Assembly: GCA_039655645.1 (NCBI GenBank)
Contig: CM077347.1
Span: 87,841,797 to 87,905,796 of the forward strand
Direction of reading: 5' to 3'
DNA: 64,000 bases
DNA from: Ammopiptanthus mongolicus
Lineage: Eukaryota; Streptophyta; Magnoliopsida; Fabales; Fabaceae
Shown here piece after piece: positions 38,866-50,354 of the stretch. How positions within the stretch are numbered: position 1 is the stretch's first letter; each line of letters begins with the position of its first letter. A model generated the notes under the pieces. That model had not been told where the DNA came from and searched no databases. It was given only the letters and a program-made list of their open reading frames with translations. A program made the position numbers and the translations under genes.

Positions 38866-39696
38866 CCCAAGTAATTGGGGGTCAGGATTTTAAAGTAAGA
38901 TTCGAAACCACAATTGTGACTGCAATGTTGTGGTTTTGTAGTCTCCGAAATCGTATCGCGGCCACAATTACGGTTCATCGATCGCAATTTCTCGCAATAA
39001 CGAAAAATGTAATGCTACCAACAATCACAATTTAAAACCTTATTGGAGGTTAATGAAATTGAAATTCAATAATTAATAGGGATTGAGGTGTTGGTCCAGA
39101 GTAAACTTAATTAATTACTTATTTAAAAATGACAAAAGCTAACCAGTACCTTAAGGACATTGATTAAGGAAACAAATATATAAATTATGTATTAAGATAT
39201 AGTGTATTCAATTTTTGCAAAGATTAAAATTACAATTCTTAATACAAAGTTTCTACTTTTTAATTCTTTAACCAATGCTCTTCGGAAACTGGATAACACG
39301 ACCTTTTAAAAATTCAAGGGAAGCCCACGTTCCTAACTACATTTATTTTTACAAAAAGCCTAATCAAATCATCGTCTATTTTTCTTCTACTTTGTTTTCA
39401 GCAATTTGTTTGTTTGTTTGTTTTTATTATTGAATTTTACTCTTTTATTCATCTAAATTCAAATAATTGATTCATCTAAACTAGCTTAAAATCCAGTGAA
39501 CCAAGAGTCTAAACTAAGTCCCTATAGGACGATTTCTTATTTACTCTTTATTATTTGTATAGTTTGGTACACTTGTGGGAGGCGTATAACAGATATAACC
39601 TTGGGTTAAATTTGAATGATATGATTAACTTTTTAAAATTTGTAAAAGATAACACTAAAAGTGATTGCATGAAATAAAATTAGGTGAGAGGGCTAA
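38866..39696. other. Intergenic, no gene recognised
   Basis: It includes a self-complementary patch rich in CACAATTG/CAATTGTGG around 38900-39040 that may be a further old repeat. The rest is AT-rich. Confidence 0.4.
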
Positions 39697-39705
39697 ATAA
39701 ATATA

Positions 39706-40664
39706 GATTTAATATATATTTGGTCTCTTCAAATAGTATCATATTTGATTTTACTCCCTCCAAAAAAATTTTTTAGGTTTTTGTGCCTAAACCTTTTAAA
39801 ACTTTGAAATTCGTTCATACTGTTAGGGTACATTTGTAAAGTGATGACGTGACAGACAGAGTGTCATATCATCAATGCCACCTGTACAAAAATATTAATT
39901 TTTAATTCCACAAAAAAAATTTAAATAAGTTTTTGGTCCCTGCAAAGTTCATCAATTTTGGTTTTAGTCCCTATAGAAAAATATTCTTATGATCTTATCT
40001 TTATAATCGCAAATTCTTTTTTGTAAATAGTCCTATCTTAGGGGATGTGTATCTTCCTCTATATTTATCCGAATTGAGTGAAACCAGATTAGATTTAAAG
40101 CTAACATCCTCATCTAAATCTGATAAAATTATTAGAAATTTTAGATGCACGAATTGCTCGGAGTAACAGCTAGAACACTGTTGGATTTGTGCAGAATCTG
40201 ATTGCTAACAACTTGTAAATTGTATCGCATAACTTCCACTATATGTATACAAATTGAGCGAAACTAATACAGCACCCAACTTTCGGACGTGGCATGACTG
40301 ACATGATATTCCGTTTGTCACATCAACAATTAACAGAGAGAGGTGACAGTAGGGACTATTTACAAAAAAATTGAGATTACAAGGACAAATTTTACAGGGA
40401 CTAAAATCAAAATTCATGAACTTTACAAGGACCAAAAACTTATTTAAAAAATTTTGTGGAATTAAAACTTAATATTTTTTTTTTACACATGACACTGATG
40501 ACGTGTCACTCCATCTTTCACGTCATCACTTAACGAAGGCACCCTAATTGTAGGACGAATTTCAAAGTTTTAAAACGTTTAGGGATCAGAACCTAAGAAT
40601 TTTTTTTGTATGGACTAAAATCAAATCTCACTCTATTTGCAGGGATCAAAATATTCATTAAACC
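39706..40664. mobile_element. Mutator-like MITE, 959 bp, perfect 9-bp TSD
   Basis: The left end GATTTAATATATATTTGGTC and the inverted right end GGTTTAATGAATATTTTGATC are related. Both flanks are ATAAATATA (39697-39705, 40665-40673). Arm homology runs over several hundred bases, with an inner pair at about 39925-39985 and 40375-40440 (TTTTTGGTCC / GGACCAAAAA). Short ORFs inside it (for example 40205-40435) are by-products. Confidence 0.82.
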
Positions 40665-40753
40665 ATAAATATATAATTTGGCATGTTGGATGATGACTAG
40701 AATGTCGTGTGTATGTTTATATCACTCTAATTAATTAAGTGGGCAATGTAGAT

Positions 40754-41303
40754 TTTTTTTTTTATTAAAAAAGATATTCATTCATTCAAATTGATAAAAT
40801 ACATCGAAAACTACACAAATTCAACATCGCTAAAAATCGTAAAGGATGAATCTGTGAACAAACTCACAGCACTCAGGTTAATAGCATAAAACAACAAAAT
40901 GTCTACAAATGTGACAAAATCAAAGTGATCGGAATACCCATGCCTCCGGATCTGTAACGTTGACGCTCAAGTCTTGATTGAATCTGTATAATGGATCGAA
41001 GCTGATTTGTCAATCAGAACCAAACGAATATCGCAACAAGATGACAAACCAAACAACGCCGCACTAAGACGACGAACAAAACAACGCTGCACTCAAACGA
41101 CGATATCACGGAAAAACATGAAAGAAAAACCACATCTATGTGAAAAAATCACTTATTTAGATAAAAGGAGAGAAAAACGATGTAGAGGAGTGATTCCAGG
41201 CCAAAAAATGACCCAAAACCACCCACCTCCGATGGATGAGGAAGAAGGATGAGAGGAGTAGAGGGAAGGAATTGAGAGAGAGAGACGACTCTCGGTTTTA
41301 ATT
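40754..41303 (-). mobile_element. Poly(A) retroposon (LINE/SINE-type), about 550 bp
   Basis: On the minus strand it ends in a TTTTTTAATAAAAAAAAAAA tail. The flanks GGGCAATGTAGAT (40741-40753) and GGGCCATGTGGAT (41304-41316) agree at 11 of 13 positions, as an aged target duplication from target-primed reverse transcription would. The interior has no long frame. The GC-richer 5' part (41040-41290) and T-rich 3' part suggest a truncated LINE or a LINE-mobilised transcript. Confidence 0.58.
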
Positions 41304-41316
41304 GGGCCATGTGGAT

Positions 41317-42112
41317 GGGCACCAAAATCTTGCTAACTTCATATGCACCAAAGAAATTACCGTTATTTTATTGTTTTACTTGTTTAATAAGTTAAAAGCA
41401 CCTAAATAATGCGCGGAAACGGAAAAAAAAAAATTTCATTGGGAAACGATATATTTAATATTTTAAGAAATATTATATTTAATTTTATAATAAAAAATTA
41501 TTTTTATTATATTCCGTAACAAGTATCCTAAGGACACTTGTTAACAAGTTTCACAACGAAAAGTAGTCAAAACAAAACGATTAATATCCTTAATTACCAT
41601 TTATTAGTTGTAAAGATATTTGATTTTATTGCTTTTTTTTGGATGTCAATCATTTTGATTATTGCAGTTTTGTGTTGCTATTTATTTTAATTTGCCTACA
41701 ACATTTTGGGTCTGCCTTGGGGTTTATTGTACCTTTCTTCTTCAGTCTTTGACTGGATTAATAAATAAGATTTTTCTTATCTTTGTCGGAAAATTATCTT
41801 CAGAAAACTCAAATATCCAGGCACTCATATGAATAATTTCACATACGTGGGTCGGATCGATAAATCTCTACGTTGATCACGTTCCATGGGTCCATGTGAT
41901 GAACACCGCAATCAATTAATTGCATATACCTACTTGCATTATTGTGCATGTGGGGAAAAAAGAGAAAAGGAGAAGGTTTTTTTCTGCTTGAAAAAACATA
42001 CTCAACTTGCATAGGAATTTAAGATAAAATTAATTCATATATATGAGTTGAGATTTCATTTTTCTTTTTAATTATTTGTTCTACGGTATTTTGTCATTTC
42101 TCTCTCTTCTCG
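41317..42112. other. Intergenic, no gene recognised
   Basis: AT-rich sequence with no bounded element seen. Confidence 0.45.
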
Positions 42113-42640
42113 ATTAGGGATTTAAATTAATTCGTGAATAAAACCCGTTATGGATATAGGACGGGAAACTTAACGGATACCCATGAGTAAAACAAACCTG
42201 TTTTATACCAAGTTATTAATGAAGCGAAGACGGGTATTAAGATACCCGTGAATACCTGAAACCAGTAATAAAATTACTTAAATACCCCTTTAATAATATA
42301 AAGAAACAGGCTATGCATTAATTAAACATGTTTTTAAATTGTGTTGAATGTGATTTAATAATTTTTATTTTAGATTTGTGGGATTAAATGTACTAAATTT
42401 AATTTCTGAATTTAAGTATTTTGATTAATTAATGTGTTGATTATATTATTAATTTTCAATTTAGGTGTTCTTAATAATTCAAAGCAATATTTTTATTTTT
42501 ATTAAGTGGTTGGTTTGTATAGAAGGGCAACTCTGTACTTTTTATATTTTTAAAAAGTTCATAGTTTAATTAATATCATGGATATTCATATACGAGTGAC
42601 AAGAGATTACCATCTATCTCCGTCCCAACTCATTATCATT
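42113..42640. mobile_element. Degraded hAT-like element (tentative)
   Basis: The left part has ATTAGGGATTTAAATTAATT then ACCCGTTATGGATATAGGAC and paired ACGGGTAT / ATACCCGT motifs, as in 57135-57851. The right part (ATACGAGTGACAAGAG, then CCGTCCC) is eroded. No target duplication. Confidence 0.35.
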
Positions 42641-43182
42641 CTTATTCTCAACATTGCCTCCAATGTTCTTCAATGTTAAAGTATCTTCAGCATATGCATT
42701 TCTTATAATTGGTTAAGTAAATTTTGAACAACTTTAAGCTAAATAGATTATAATATAAAATATTTTTAGTTTATTTTCATAAGTTAATGTAATATGATGA
42801 TAAAAATTATCTTTTTCTCAAAAGTAACTGAAAATAAGTCAAATTAAACATTTTTTTTGAACAAAAGTCAAATTAAACTTGACATATTTAGATTTGAGAA
42901 GAGCAGTTTTTATAAACTCATTTACTTAACGTAACAAATATGTGATATAATTGCTTAATTATATAGTATTGACAATATTGTTTATGCATAAGTAAAATAC
43001 ATGCTTATAAATGAATGATCACAAAAAGCCATGGAATGAAATATGTTGAAAATATATCAAATTTTTAGTAATTAATTGCAGAAGCAGCAACATGTATATT
43101 AGTCATAGTGGTCCAACTTTACTTTAATCATATAGTCAGCTGATGAAAAAGTATATGCCAGTAGGACTATATGTGTATATGC

Positions 43183-44182
43183 TAGGGATGGCAAAACGAG
43201 CCGTCCTGCCCCGCCATTAACCCGCCCAAAGCGGGTCGTTGCGGGTCAACCCATTTTTGTCATATGGGTTGCATCTCCCAACCCACCCCGCTTAATGGCG
43301 GATTGGCCCGCCAAGCGCAGAAAACATAAAAATGGGTTGACGGGTTAGCGAGTTGACCCACTATAAAATTAAAAAAATTTAATAAATTCATATAAAATTT
43401 TAAAAAATTAACAATTCATAAACTGTAAATACCCAACGCGCAAAAACTCAAGAATAAACTTATAAAAGCCAATACAGTTTGAAAAAGAATTTGCAATCTG
43501 CTATAAAACCAATAATGCAGTATTCTTGTTAATGCACCAACCAACAACAATGAGGATTGTCACCCCCAAAATTAATCAGGACAAGTAGACAACCAGAAAC
43601 TTTAATCAATCACGAAACTAGGAAACACGAATTCTGGAACAAAGAGAGAGGGGGGAGGGGGTACCGCCGTACCGTGGACGTGGAGCCAGAGATCAATGCA
43701 GAGGCAGCCACACTACAACAAGGACGAGAGAGGGTTGAGAGGCTGAGGTATTCAAGCAGCGGTGGTGCGAGCGCGAGGTAGCCGTGCGATAGCGACGCAG
43801 AGAGAGGTGGACGGCGGGAGAGGCAGAGAGGCGGCCGGGTTCACAAGCTGGCGGCAGCGACGCTTCTGCGTTCTTCTGAGAGAGTGAGGACGAGGTCACG
43901 AGGGTTAGGGAACAAACTCAAAGAATTGTAAATGTAAACCCCAACAAAAATTCTCTGATTCTAATTTCTAAATTTCTAATTTCAGATTTGCAGTGTAAAT
44001 TTTTTTTTAACTTATTAATCTGACGGGTTGACGGGTCAACCGGCGTCCGACCCGCCACAGACCCGTTTTGAGGTGGGTTAAATGGGACGGATCAAAGTGG
44101 GTTGATAACCCCAACCCACCCCATCAATTTTTGGCGGGTTGACGGGTTGACCTGTGGATTAGAACCTATTTTGCGGCCCCTA
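43183..44182. mobile_element. hAT-like non-autonomous element, 1,000 bp
   Basis: The left end TAGGGATGGCAAAACGAG and the inverted right end TAGGGGCCGCAAAATAGG match. The flanking octamers GTATATGC (43175-43182) and ATATATGT (44183-44190) differ only by two transitions. Subterminal GCGGGT / ACCCGC and GGGTTGACGGGTTGA motifs are dense at both ends. The GC-rich middle (43600-43880) yields arginine-rich ORFs that are composition artefacts. Confidence 0.72.
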
Positions 44183-44190
44183 ATATATGT

Positions 44191-44764
44191 ATATGTTCAG
44201 TAAAAAAGAAAATAAGAACAAAAAAATCATAAGGTGGAAAGTCATTTTCTGAGCATTTTCTTCTGGCGAACAAACTTCCCATATATAAGATATATCATGC
44301 TTTTTTTTGGGTGAACAATATAATGACTTTTTTGGTGATCATTGATATGCTATATCATGATTTTCATGCATGCAATATATACATATACCTTCCTATGCGA
44401 ACAATTCCACCTGCTTTTTATCCAGTCAAAGTTTTTCCCAAAAACCTTGTGATAGAGTCCATAGGACAGAATATTGTTGCTCTTATGAAACACCTAACTT
44501 GGCTAAGAAATTAAATCAATATACTCATAATCACACTCAAATTAATTCGAACATGCCATTTTCTTACCAACACTAAGAAGTCAGAAGAAGGAAAAAGGTG
44601 ATCATGTGAAAAGATTGAGGTTCCAGTGATTGTGGACGACCCTAGGAAAGGAAGCATGGAACCCAAAGCAACAAAGCGACTATGTACCTACCACATTACA
44701 GTCTGTTCCCTTAGCTGATGGGCAAGATCACTGTTTTCTTTTTTCTTTCTGGCTTGAAAAATAT
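44191..44764. other. Intergenic, no gene recognised
   Basis: Short ORFs (44311-44514, 44370-44576, 44630-44836) overlap in different frames and show no domain. Confidence 0.45.
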
Positions 44765-44766
44765 TA

Positions 44767-45058
44767 CTCCGGTCTCTATTATAAGCAAAACTTAAATGGA
44801 ACATACATATTAAGGAAGTTGGTTAATCTCATTTAATGTTGTTAAAAAATTAAGGATATTACCTAAAGTAACCTTCATAGAAAAATTCAATTTTTATTAA
44901 ATGCATCCCACATTGAGTTATTGAAAAATAAAATTGATATTAAATGAAGGGTATTTTAGGAACAATGTCATTAAATAGGATGAAAGTGATTGAAATTTGC
45001 TTATATATTAGACCATAAATTTTGAGACTTTTTTACTTATAATAAGGATCGGAGGAAG
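44767..45058. mobile_element. Stowaway-like MITE, TA target
   Basis: The left end CTCCGGTCTCTATTATAAGC pairs with the right end CTTATAATAAGGATCGGAG, with TA on both sides (44765-44766, 45059-45060). This is the CTCCGT-type Tc1/mariner signature. Confidence 0.65.
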
Positions 45059-45495
45059 TAAGAATAATTAAATTAATTAGCTTAATTACATAAATTAATT
45101 AGCTTAATTACCATTAAATGAGTCAAAGAAAATAGTGCATCTTATTCTACTATTCTCAATTTGAAAAAAATTCCCCAAACTTCTACATTCAAATCTGATA
45201 GTGGAATAAAGTTTCTTAATTTTGGTAAGAAACTTCGGAGTGGGATTCAACCCTACGTTTTAGGAAGTTGATTGAGTTCACGTTTACTATTAAATCAAAA
45301 GGGATGCATGGGTAGAAAAACTTGGAATGAACTTAAATTGTGAGAGAAAACTTCTTTAAAGTGAGATTGAGTATAAAATGTGAAAACAAATATATTTTTT
45401 TAATCACAAAAGACGTTTTAATGCATCATTGCAATGCAAGCCATTTAAACTATGTTGGCACCCAAGCATTACCAATCATCTGCAGCACATCCTAT

Positions 45496-45755
45496 TCATT
45501 AACTAAAGTGTATTGATATCTTGATGTATTTAGTTAGTCAAGGGTGGAAACACATAAGTTTTTTTCACTTTATACTCAATTTTACTTTAGATGATAGTTT
45601 TTCCTAAATTGTGATTAACTAAATATATATCCACCATTGATTAACTAAAGTGTATTGATACCTCGATGTATTTTAGTTAATCAATGGTGGAAACACATGT
45701 TTTTTTCACTTTATATTCAATTTTACTTTAGAAGACAATTTTTCCTAAATTGTGA
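45496..45755. repeat. Two direct copies of a ~118-bp unit, ~142-bp period
   Basis: Copies at 45496-45613 and 45638-45755 share TTAACTAAAGTGTATTGATA at the start and TTTTTCCTAAATTGTG at the end, with scattered substitutions. A related inverted piece precedes them at about 45335-45395 (AATTGTGAGAGAAAACTTC, ATTGAGTATAAAATGTGAAA), so the unit may be part of a rearranged MITE. Confidence 0.75.
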
Positions 45756-45927
45756 GGTATACCTTTTATGCAATGCCATTAATCTCTTTTACAAAAGATC
45801 AACTATTTTCTTTTGAGTACAATAGTAGTTAAGAGGTTTAAGCTTATTAGCTAAATTTATTTTTCAAATTTCTATGAAATTTTAAACCATTAATTTATTT
45901 TGAAAACAATAGAATGAAAAAAAACTG

Positions 45928-45929
<2 letters not shown>

Positions 45930-45988
<59 letters not shown>
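45930..45988. repeat. (TA)n microsatellite
   Basis: About 29 uninterrupted TA units. Confidence 0.95.
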
Positions 45989-45993
<5 letters not shown>

Positions 45994-46704
45994 TGGCAAG
46001 CTTCTGCTTCTTGGATTTTCAAATTAAAAAAAAAATGGTTATCATTAGCCAACACAAAAACAAATGAATTTAAGATATAGAAGTCCAAGTTTTATTAAAA
46101 CATCATTATTTAATAGGCTTTGTTAACTTCATTTTGCAACCGATGTTACTTGTTACTTTTTTTTTCCCGATAAGTAAAATAATTTTATTGAGAAAAAAAT
46201 CTTGCTTGGTTAAACTCCCCACCTTTCAGGAAGGGTCGGAGAAAAAACATCCTATCATATGTTTGGAACTAGGTCAAAGAAGCAAAAGTAATATATATCC
46301 AGTCCTACTACATACACCATCACCCCCCATCAATGACAAACCGAGCTATCTTTGAGTGTAAATGGCTCCTGTTACATCAGCAAAAAATCGAAAAGCCCCC
46401 CACCATTTAAAGACTTCATAATAGTAGCACTCTGTGACACTTTCAATCTGCATCACATTTATAACCCAAAACACAATTAAAACGTTAAATAAAACTTACT
46501 GGTTCTACTTTTAGAAAAAAAACAGTTTATTTAAATATATCTCATTAAGTCCTGAAAATCGTGATAAATTTTTTTTCCTTATAATAACTAAAATATCAAC
46601 AGCAACTCATGGTAGCCATAGTCTGGAAACCATATCACTAAAACTCATGGTCATCAGTAGCCGATAACAGACTACCCAATAATCGCTACCTCAAAAAGAA
46701 AAGT

Positions 46705-47232
46705 TTACACCCTACACTGGTCAAGACTAGTGGAACCCGTTGGACAGTCCCCCAAAGGAGGGCCCAACGTTTCCATCAGAGAGTGATCGGGGGAAACTAC
46801 ATTCCCATTGATCATCCCTACACCTCCGACTCCTTCAGCCGGAGCATCCCCATTTTCCAGAGGATGGTACTCAGGTGTCTCTATAAGATCCTTCGGATCC
46901 TCCTCATTCTCCTCCCTCGACCCCATAGGCACCAAAACAAACGGAGGGGAAGGGGCTTAAGGCGGTTGCTGCTGCAGAGGCTGAGCTGCTGGGATATCGT
47001 GCTGTAGCTCTCCCTAATCCACCAGGTGCTGTAAGATCATCCAGATCGGTGGCAGCGGGATCTCGATGGTCTCCACAGTATGTACCCGCTCCTGAGGTCC
47101 CACCTCCGTATTCCCGCGCAAGGTGCAAACGGGTCCAGTATAGGCTGCACTGCTGGCACCCGGGTGGATGACCCACGCCCCCGACACCTCCCGGTGCTCA
47201 AAGGTCAGGGAGCGAACTCCCGAGTGAGTCAA
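46705..47232 (-). pseudogene. Unrecognised coding-like tract inside the LTR-like unit
   Basis: This is a GC-richer patch in an AT-rich element. Overlapping minus-strand frames (46705-46935, 46904-47176, 47014-47232) read acidic/proline-rich peptides (for example ENEEDPKDLIETPEYHPLEN) that appear to be parts of one decayed frame broken by shifts. I do not recognise a domain; it could be a non-structural or additional ORF of the parent retrotransposon. Confidence 0.4.
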
Positions 47233-47261
47233 TCCCTCGCCTCCAAGTCCATCTGTACATA

Positions 47262-47263
<2 letters not shown>

Positions 47264-47351
<88 letters not shown>
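47264..47351. repeat. (AT)44 microsatellite inside the LTR-like unit
   Basis: The longest uninterrupted dinucleotide tract in the window (88 bases). Confidence 0.95.
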
Positions 47352-47355
<4 letters not shown>

Positions 47356-50354
47356 GAAAACAGAACAGTCCAGGAAAATAGTAAGGGTGAGAAACCAATA
47401 TATGAATCCAAAGACGACAACTATGTACTCAAAACACGTACAACAGATTCATATAATATATCAGAGTACTAACAGTAAAAACACAAGGGCCTCGTGCCCA
47501 ACTGCCAACGTTATTTTAAAAAACATATGCATGAACACTTCCACATATCTCAACTAATGTTCAGTTCTTAATTTTCGGAAATCCCTTCACCATTCGAAAT
47601 GAGCTGATTAGGCTCCAAAATCATTGACCTGCAGGCAACAATGATTAACACCAAAATTGGCCCAAAACATAAGTACATGATTCCCAGGAAATAGCACATG
47701 GGCATGCATATCAGTGGTACTTACGTTGTAATCAGTCATACTATATTGTCCACTCGGGCTACAATACGAACACACAACACGTATGACTCCATTGTCCATC
47801 AAGGCACAATGTTACACAATGACAATAACTCATCCCAGGTTTCCTTGCCATCAAGGTCCCCTCGTTTCACGGCACGTCTGCAAAAGCACATATGCATGAG
47901 AAAACAATTTTGTTTTCGTTAGTTATCTTTGTCGTATCAATATTTCCTTGTTGAAGCATCAACGCTATCAACTACCGCAATATTTTAGACTCTTTAAGCC
48001 TTTACAACATTTTCTCAAAAACTGGACACGCAGTCCAAAACTCAAAAAGGACACGCAGTCCATGCAGGTCAAACCCAAAAATCCTCAATCGATGCACCAG
48101 TTTCGGATTTTGGATTTTACAGCTCCAAAACATGTTCACAAGCCTACAGGACCAACACACTAACACAGATCATTGATCCACATGTTCTGTAGAACTCTAG
48201 AATCTCAACGTCTCGATTTCTAGGGTCAAAAACAAAAACTACATTTCTCTTTAAAACTCAAAAACCAAAACTCAAATCTCCGAAGCTTACACAAAGCCTT
48301 CGGGATCGGTTTTCCGTAAAACAAAACTCATGGTTGAAAACCACTTCTTTTCTCTTTCATCGCATTTCAGTAAAACGTAATACTTTGAAATACTGTTCAT
48401 AAGACAAAACTTTCTCTTGAGTAAACCAAATATTTTGAAAACGCGTTTTAAAAAAAAATCACTTTTTGCTTAAAAAGATTACTTTATTATTTTAAAAACT
48501 AATAAATTCCCAAAAATACTATTCACCTTAAAAACTTCATTTTTCTTCATTAAAGTGAAATTTTCTCCATTTTACCCTTTAAGTCAACTTACCCTTAAAA
48601 AGCAAATATTTATTTTTATTTTATTCCAAAAAGGCAAATTATCTCTTTTTCACCCAAAGTTCATTGAAAAACTAATTTAATATTATTATTTTTCTTTGTT
48701 CCACGTCCCAAGCTTTTTAAAACTTATATTACATCTAATCAGATTCTAACCGATTTTAGATCCTTTGATGCAATTTATCATAATCACAGTCGCAAAATGC
48801 ATCCATACATAATTTTAAATGCCATACCACATAATCACATATAGGCAGGTATCTCATGCATAGAAAATCATCAGTAGTCAAACAATTCACGCCACAAACA
48901 ACCAAACACAGATAGATATTTACATTCCAAATATACTATCACAGCACATAGCAGTCGGAATTGGAATTCCTTAGGCTATCTCCCCTTACCCTTTAAAGTT
49001 CCTCGTGTAGCGACAAATTTCCCGATTGACCTGAACTTTGTCCGATCTCTCGTCCGATTATCCGACAATCACTACACACATACAATCAATCAATGTATTA
49101 ACACAAAACACAAAAATTTCTCCTATTCTCTCCCTCTAGGTTTCGGCCTTGTGCCACTAAAAATAGATAGGGAGCTCCAAAAATTCCTATCTCTTGGACA
49201 CTGCCCTAACTAAGTGAGATAAACCTAGATACATCTTAAAACATCAAAAACCAACAAAATCCTACTCTCCCACCAATGGGTAGGTTTCGATCCTTATTCA
49301 CTATGGGAGCTAGAGAGCTCCTTTGGTTTTCAACTCTTGGATTATAAAAGGATACCATGAATCTAGATCAAAGAAATTGGTTTGGGATTAAAAGAATTTT
49401 TCTACAATTTTCCATGGATTTTTGAAGTTTATGGAACAAAACCCTAACCTACATGAAACTATGATTTTAAGAGATGAAAAGAGAGATTGAGAGAGATAGA
49501 AGAGAGCTACTACCTCCTTGATGAACTTCCTTACGAGAAATGAGCTTGAATCACTCAAAATCTTCAAGTTTCAAAGGTTTGAAGATGAAGAACTATGAAG
49601 AACTTAAGAAGAAAAGAAGAGAAAAGTGAAAGGAGAGAAAGAAAAGAGTTGGCCGAATGGCCTAGGTGAGTGAGAGTGAAGTGAGATAGTTTTTTTTTTT
49701 ACCTATGGCAAACTTGTAATTAAGTAGAAGGGTAATTTGGTAATTTTGCTAAAAGATCAAGGGCATTTTTGTCATTTCGCGCCCAGATATTTTGAAAATT
49801 ATCATGACACTGGCATGAGTCCTTAGGTGACTTGACATTGACTTGACATCAAGATTATCCGTTTGCGGGTACCGTTGAATCCCTTTACGGCTCCAAATGT
49901 CTTCTGGTTCGATTATTGGTCCGAATATAATATATTATTTTCACTTTTGAACGTCAGGACGGTTTTTAGCAAATTTGTAGAGGATCGAATTCTAAGACTA
50001 ATGGTCTCGTCCGTTAGTCAAAATTAGGTTTTGATAGTAGTAAAACACTACTTTCCGTGAAAACGTAGATCGGGCTCCGCTTGAGTTTTCGACCTGAAAT
50101 TTAACTGTAGGTTCCTATGATTGTATGGAGCATGAATATGATTTTAGTTTTCCAAAAATCATTTTCTAAAACACAGATAAAAATATAAACTCATTAAACG
50201 AGTTTATTGTCCTTAGAAAGCACGAAAAATCGGGGTGTTACACACTCATTCTCACCATAGAAAAATTTTCACCCTTCTATAACAGTATCACTCATTAACC
50301 TCGCTTGTACTTGTTACTTTGACATTTAATTTATATTTTTTAATATTTAAATTT

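Larger units (their letters stand above)
46433..50242 (-). mobile_element. 3,810-bp LTR-like insertion (probable giant solo LTR), 5-bp TSD
   Basis: The unit starts TGTGACAC and ends GTGTTACA on the plus strand (TG...CA with an 8-bp imperfect inverted tip). It is flanked by identical CACTC (46428-46432, 50243-50247). A 5-bp duplication plus TG/CA ends is the LTR-retrotransposon signature. No primer-binding site, reverse transcriptase or integrase is recognisable, and no second copy of either terminus was seen inside, so a solo LTR is the simplest reading. On the minus strand it starts TGTAACACCCCGATTTTTCG. The minus orientation follows from this and from minus-strand coding-like tracts at 46705-47232. 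An unrecognised TE type with LTR-like ends is the alternative. Confidence 0.68.
46160..50307 (-). mobile_element. Small poly(A) retroposon split by a 3.8-kb LTR insertion
   Basis: Perfect 13-bp direct repeats TACTTGTTACTTT flank the interval (46147-46159, 50308-50320). On the minus strand it ends in AAAATTATTTTACTTATCGG followed by a run of As (plus-strand T run at about 46157-46165). Removing the LTR-like unit at 46433-50242 and one copy of its CACTC duplication leaves about 333 bp, the size of a SINE or a 5'-truncated LINE tail. It inserted before the LTR unit did. Confidence 0.72.

Noticed and set aside
43557..43899. Arg/Gly-rich ORFs on both strands
   Set aside because: They lie in the GC-rich core of a hAT-like element, overlap on opposite strands and have no domain.
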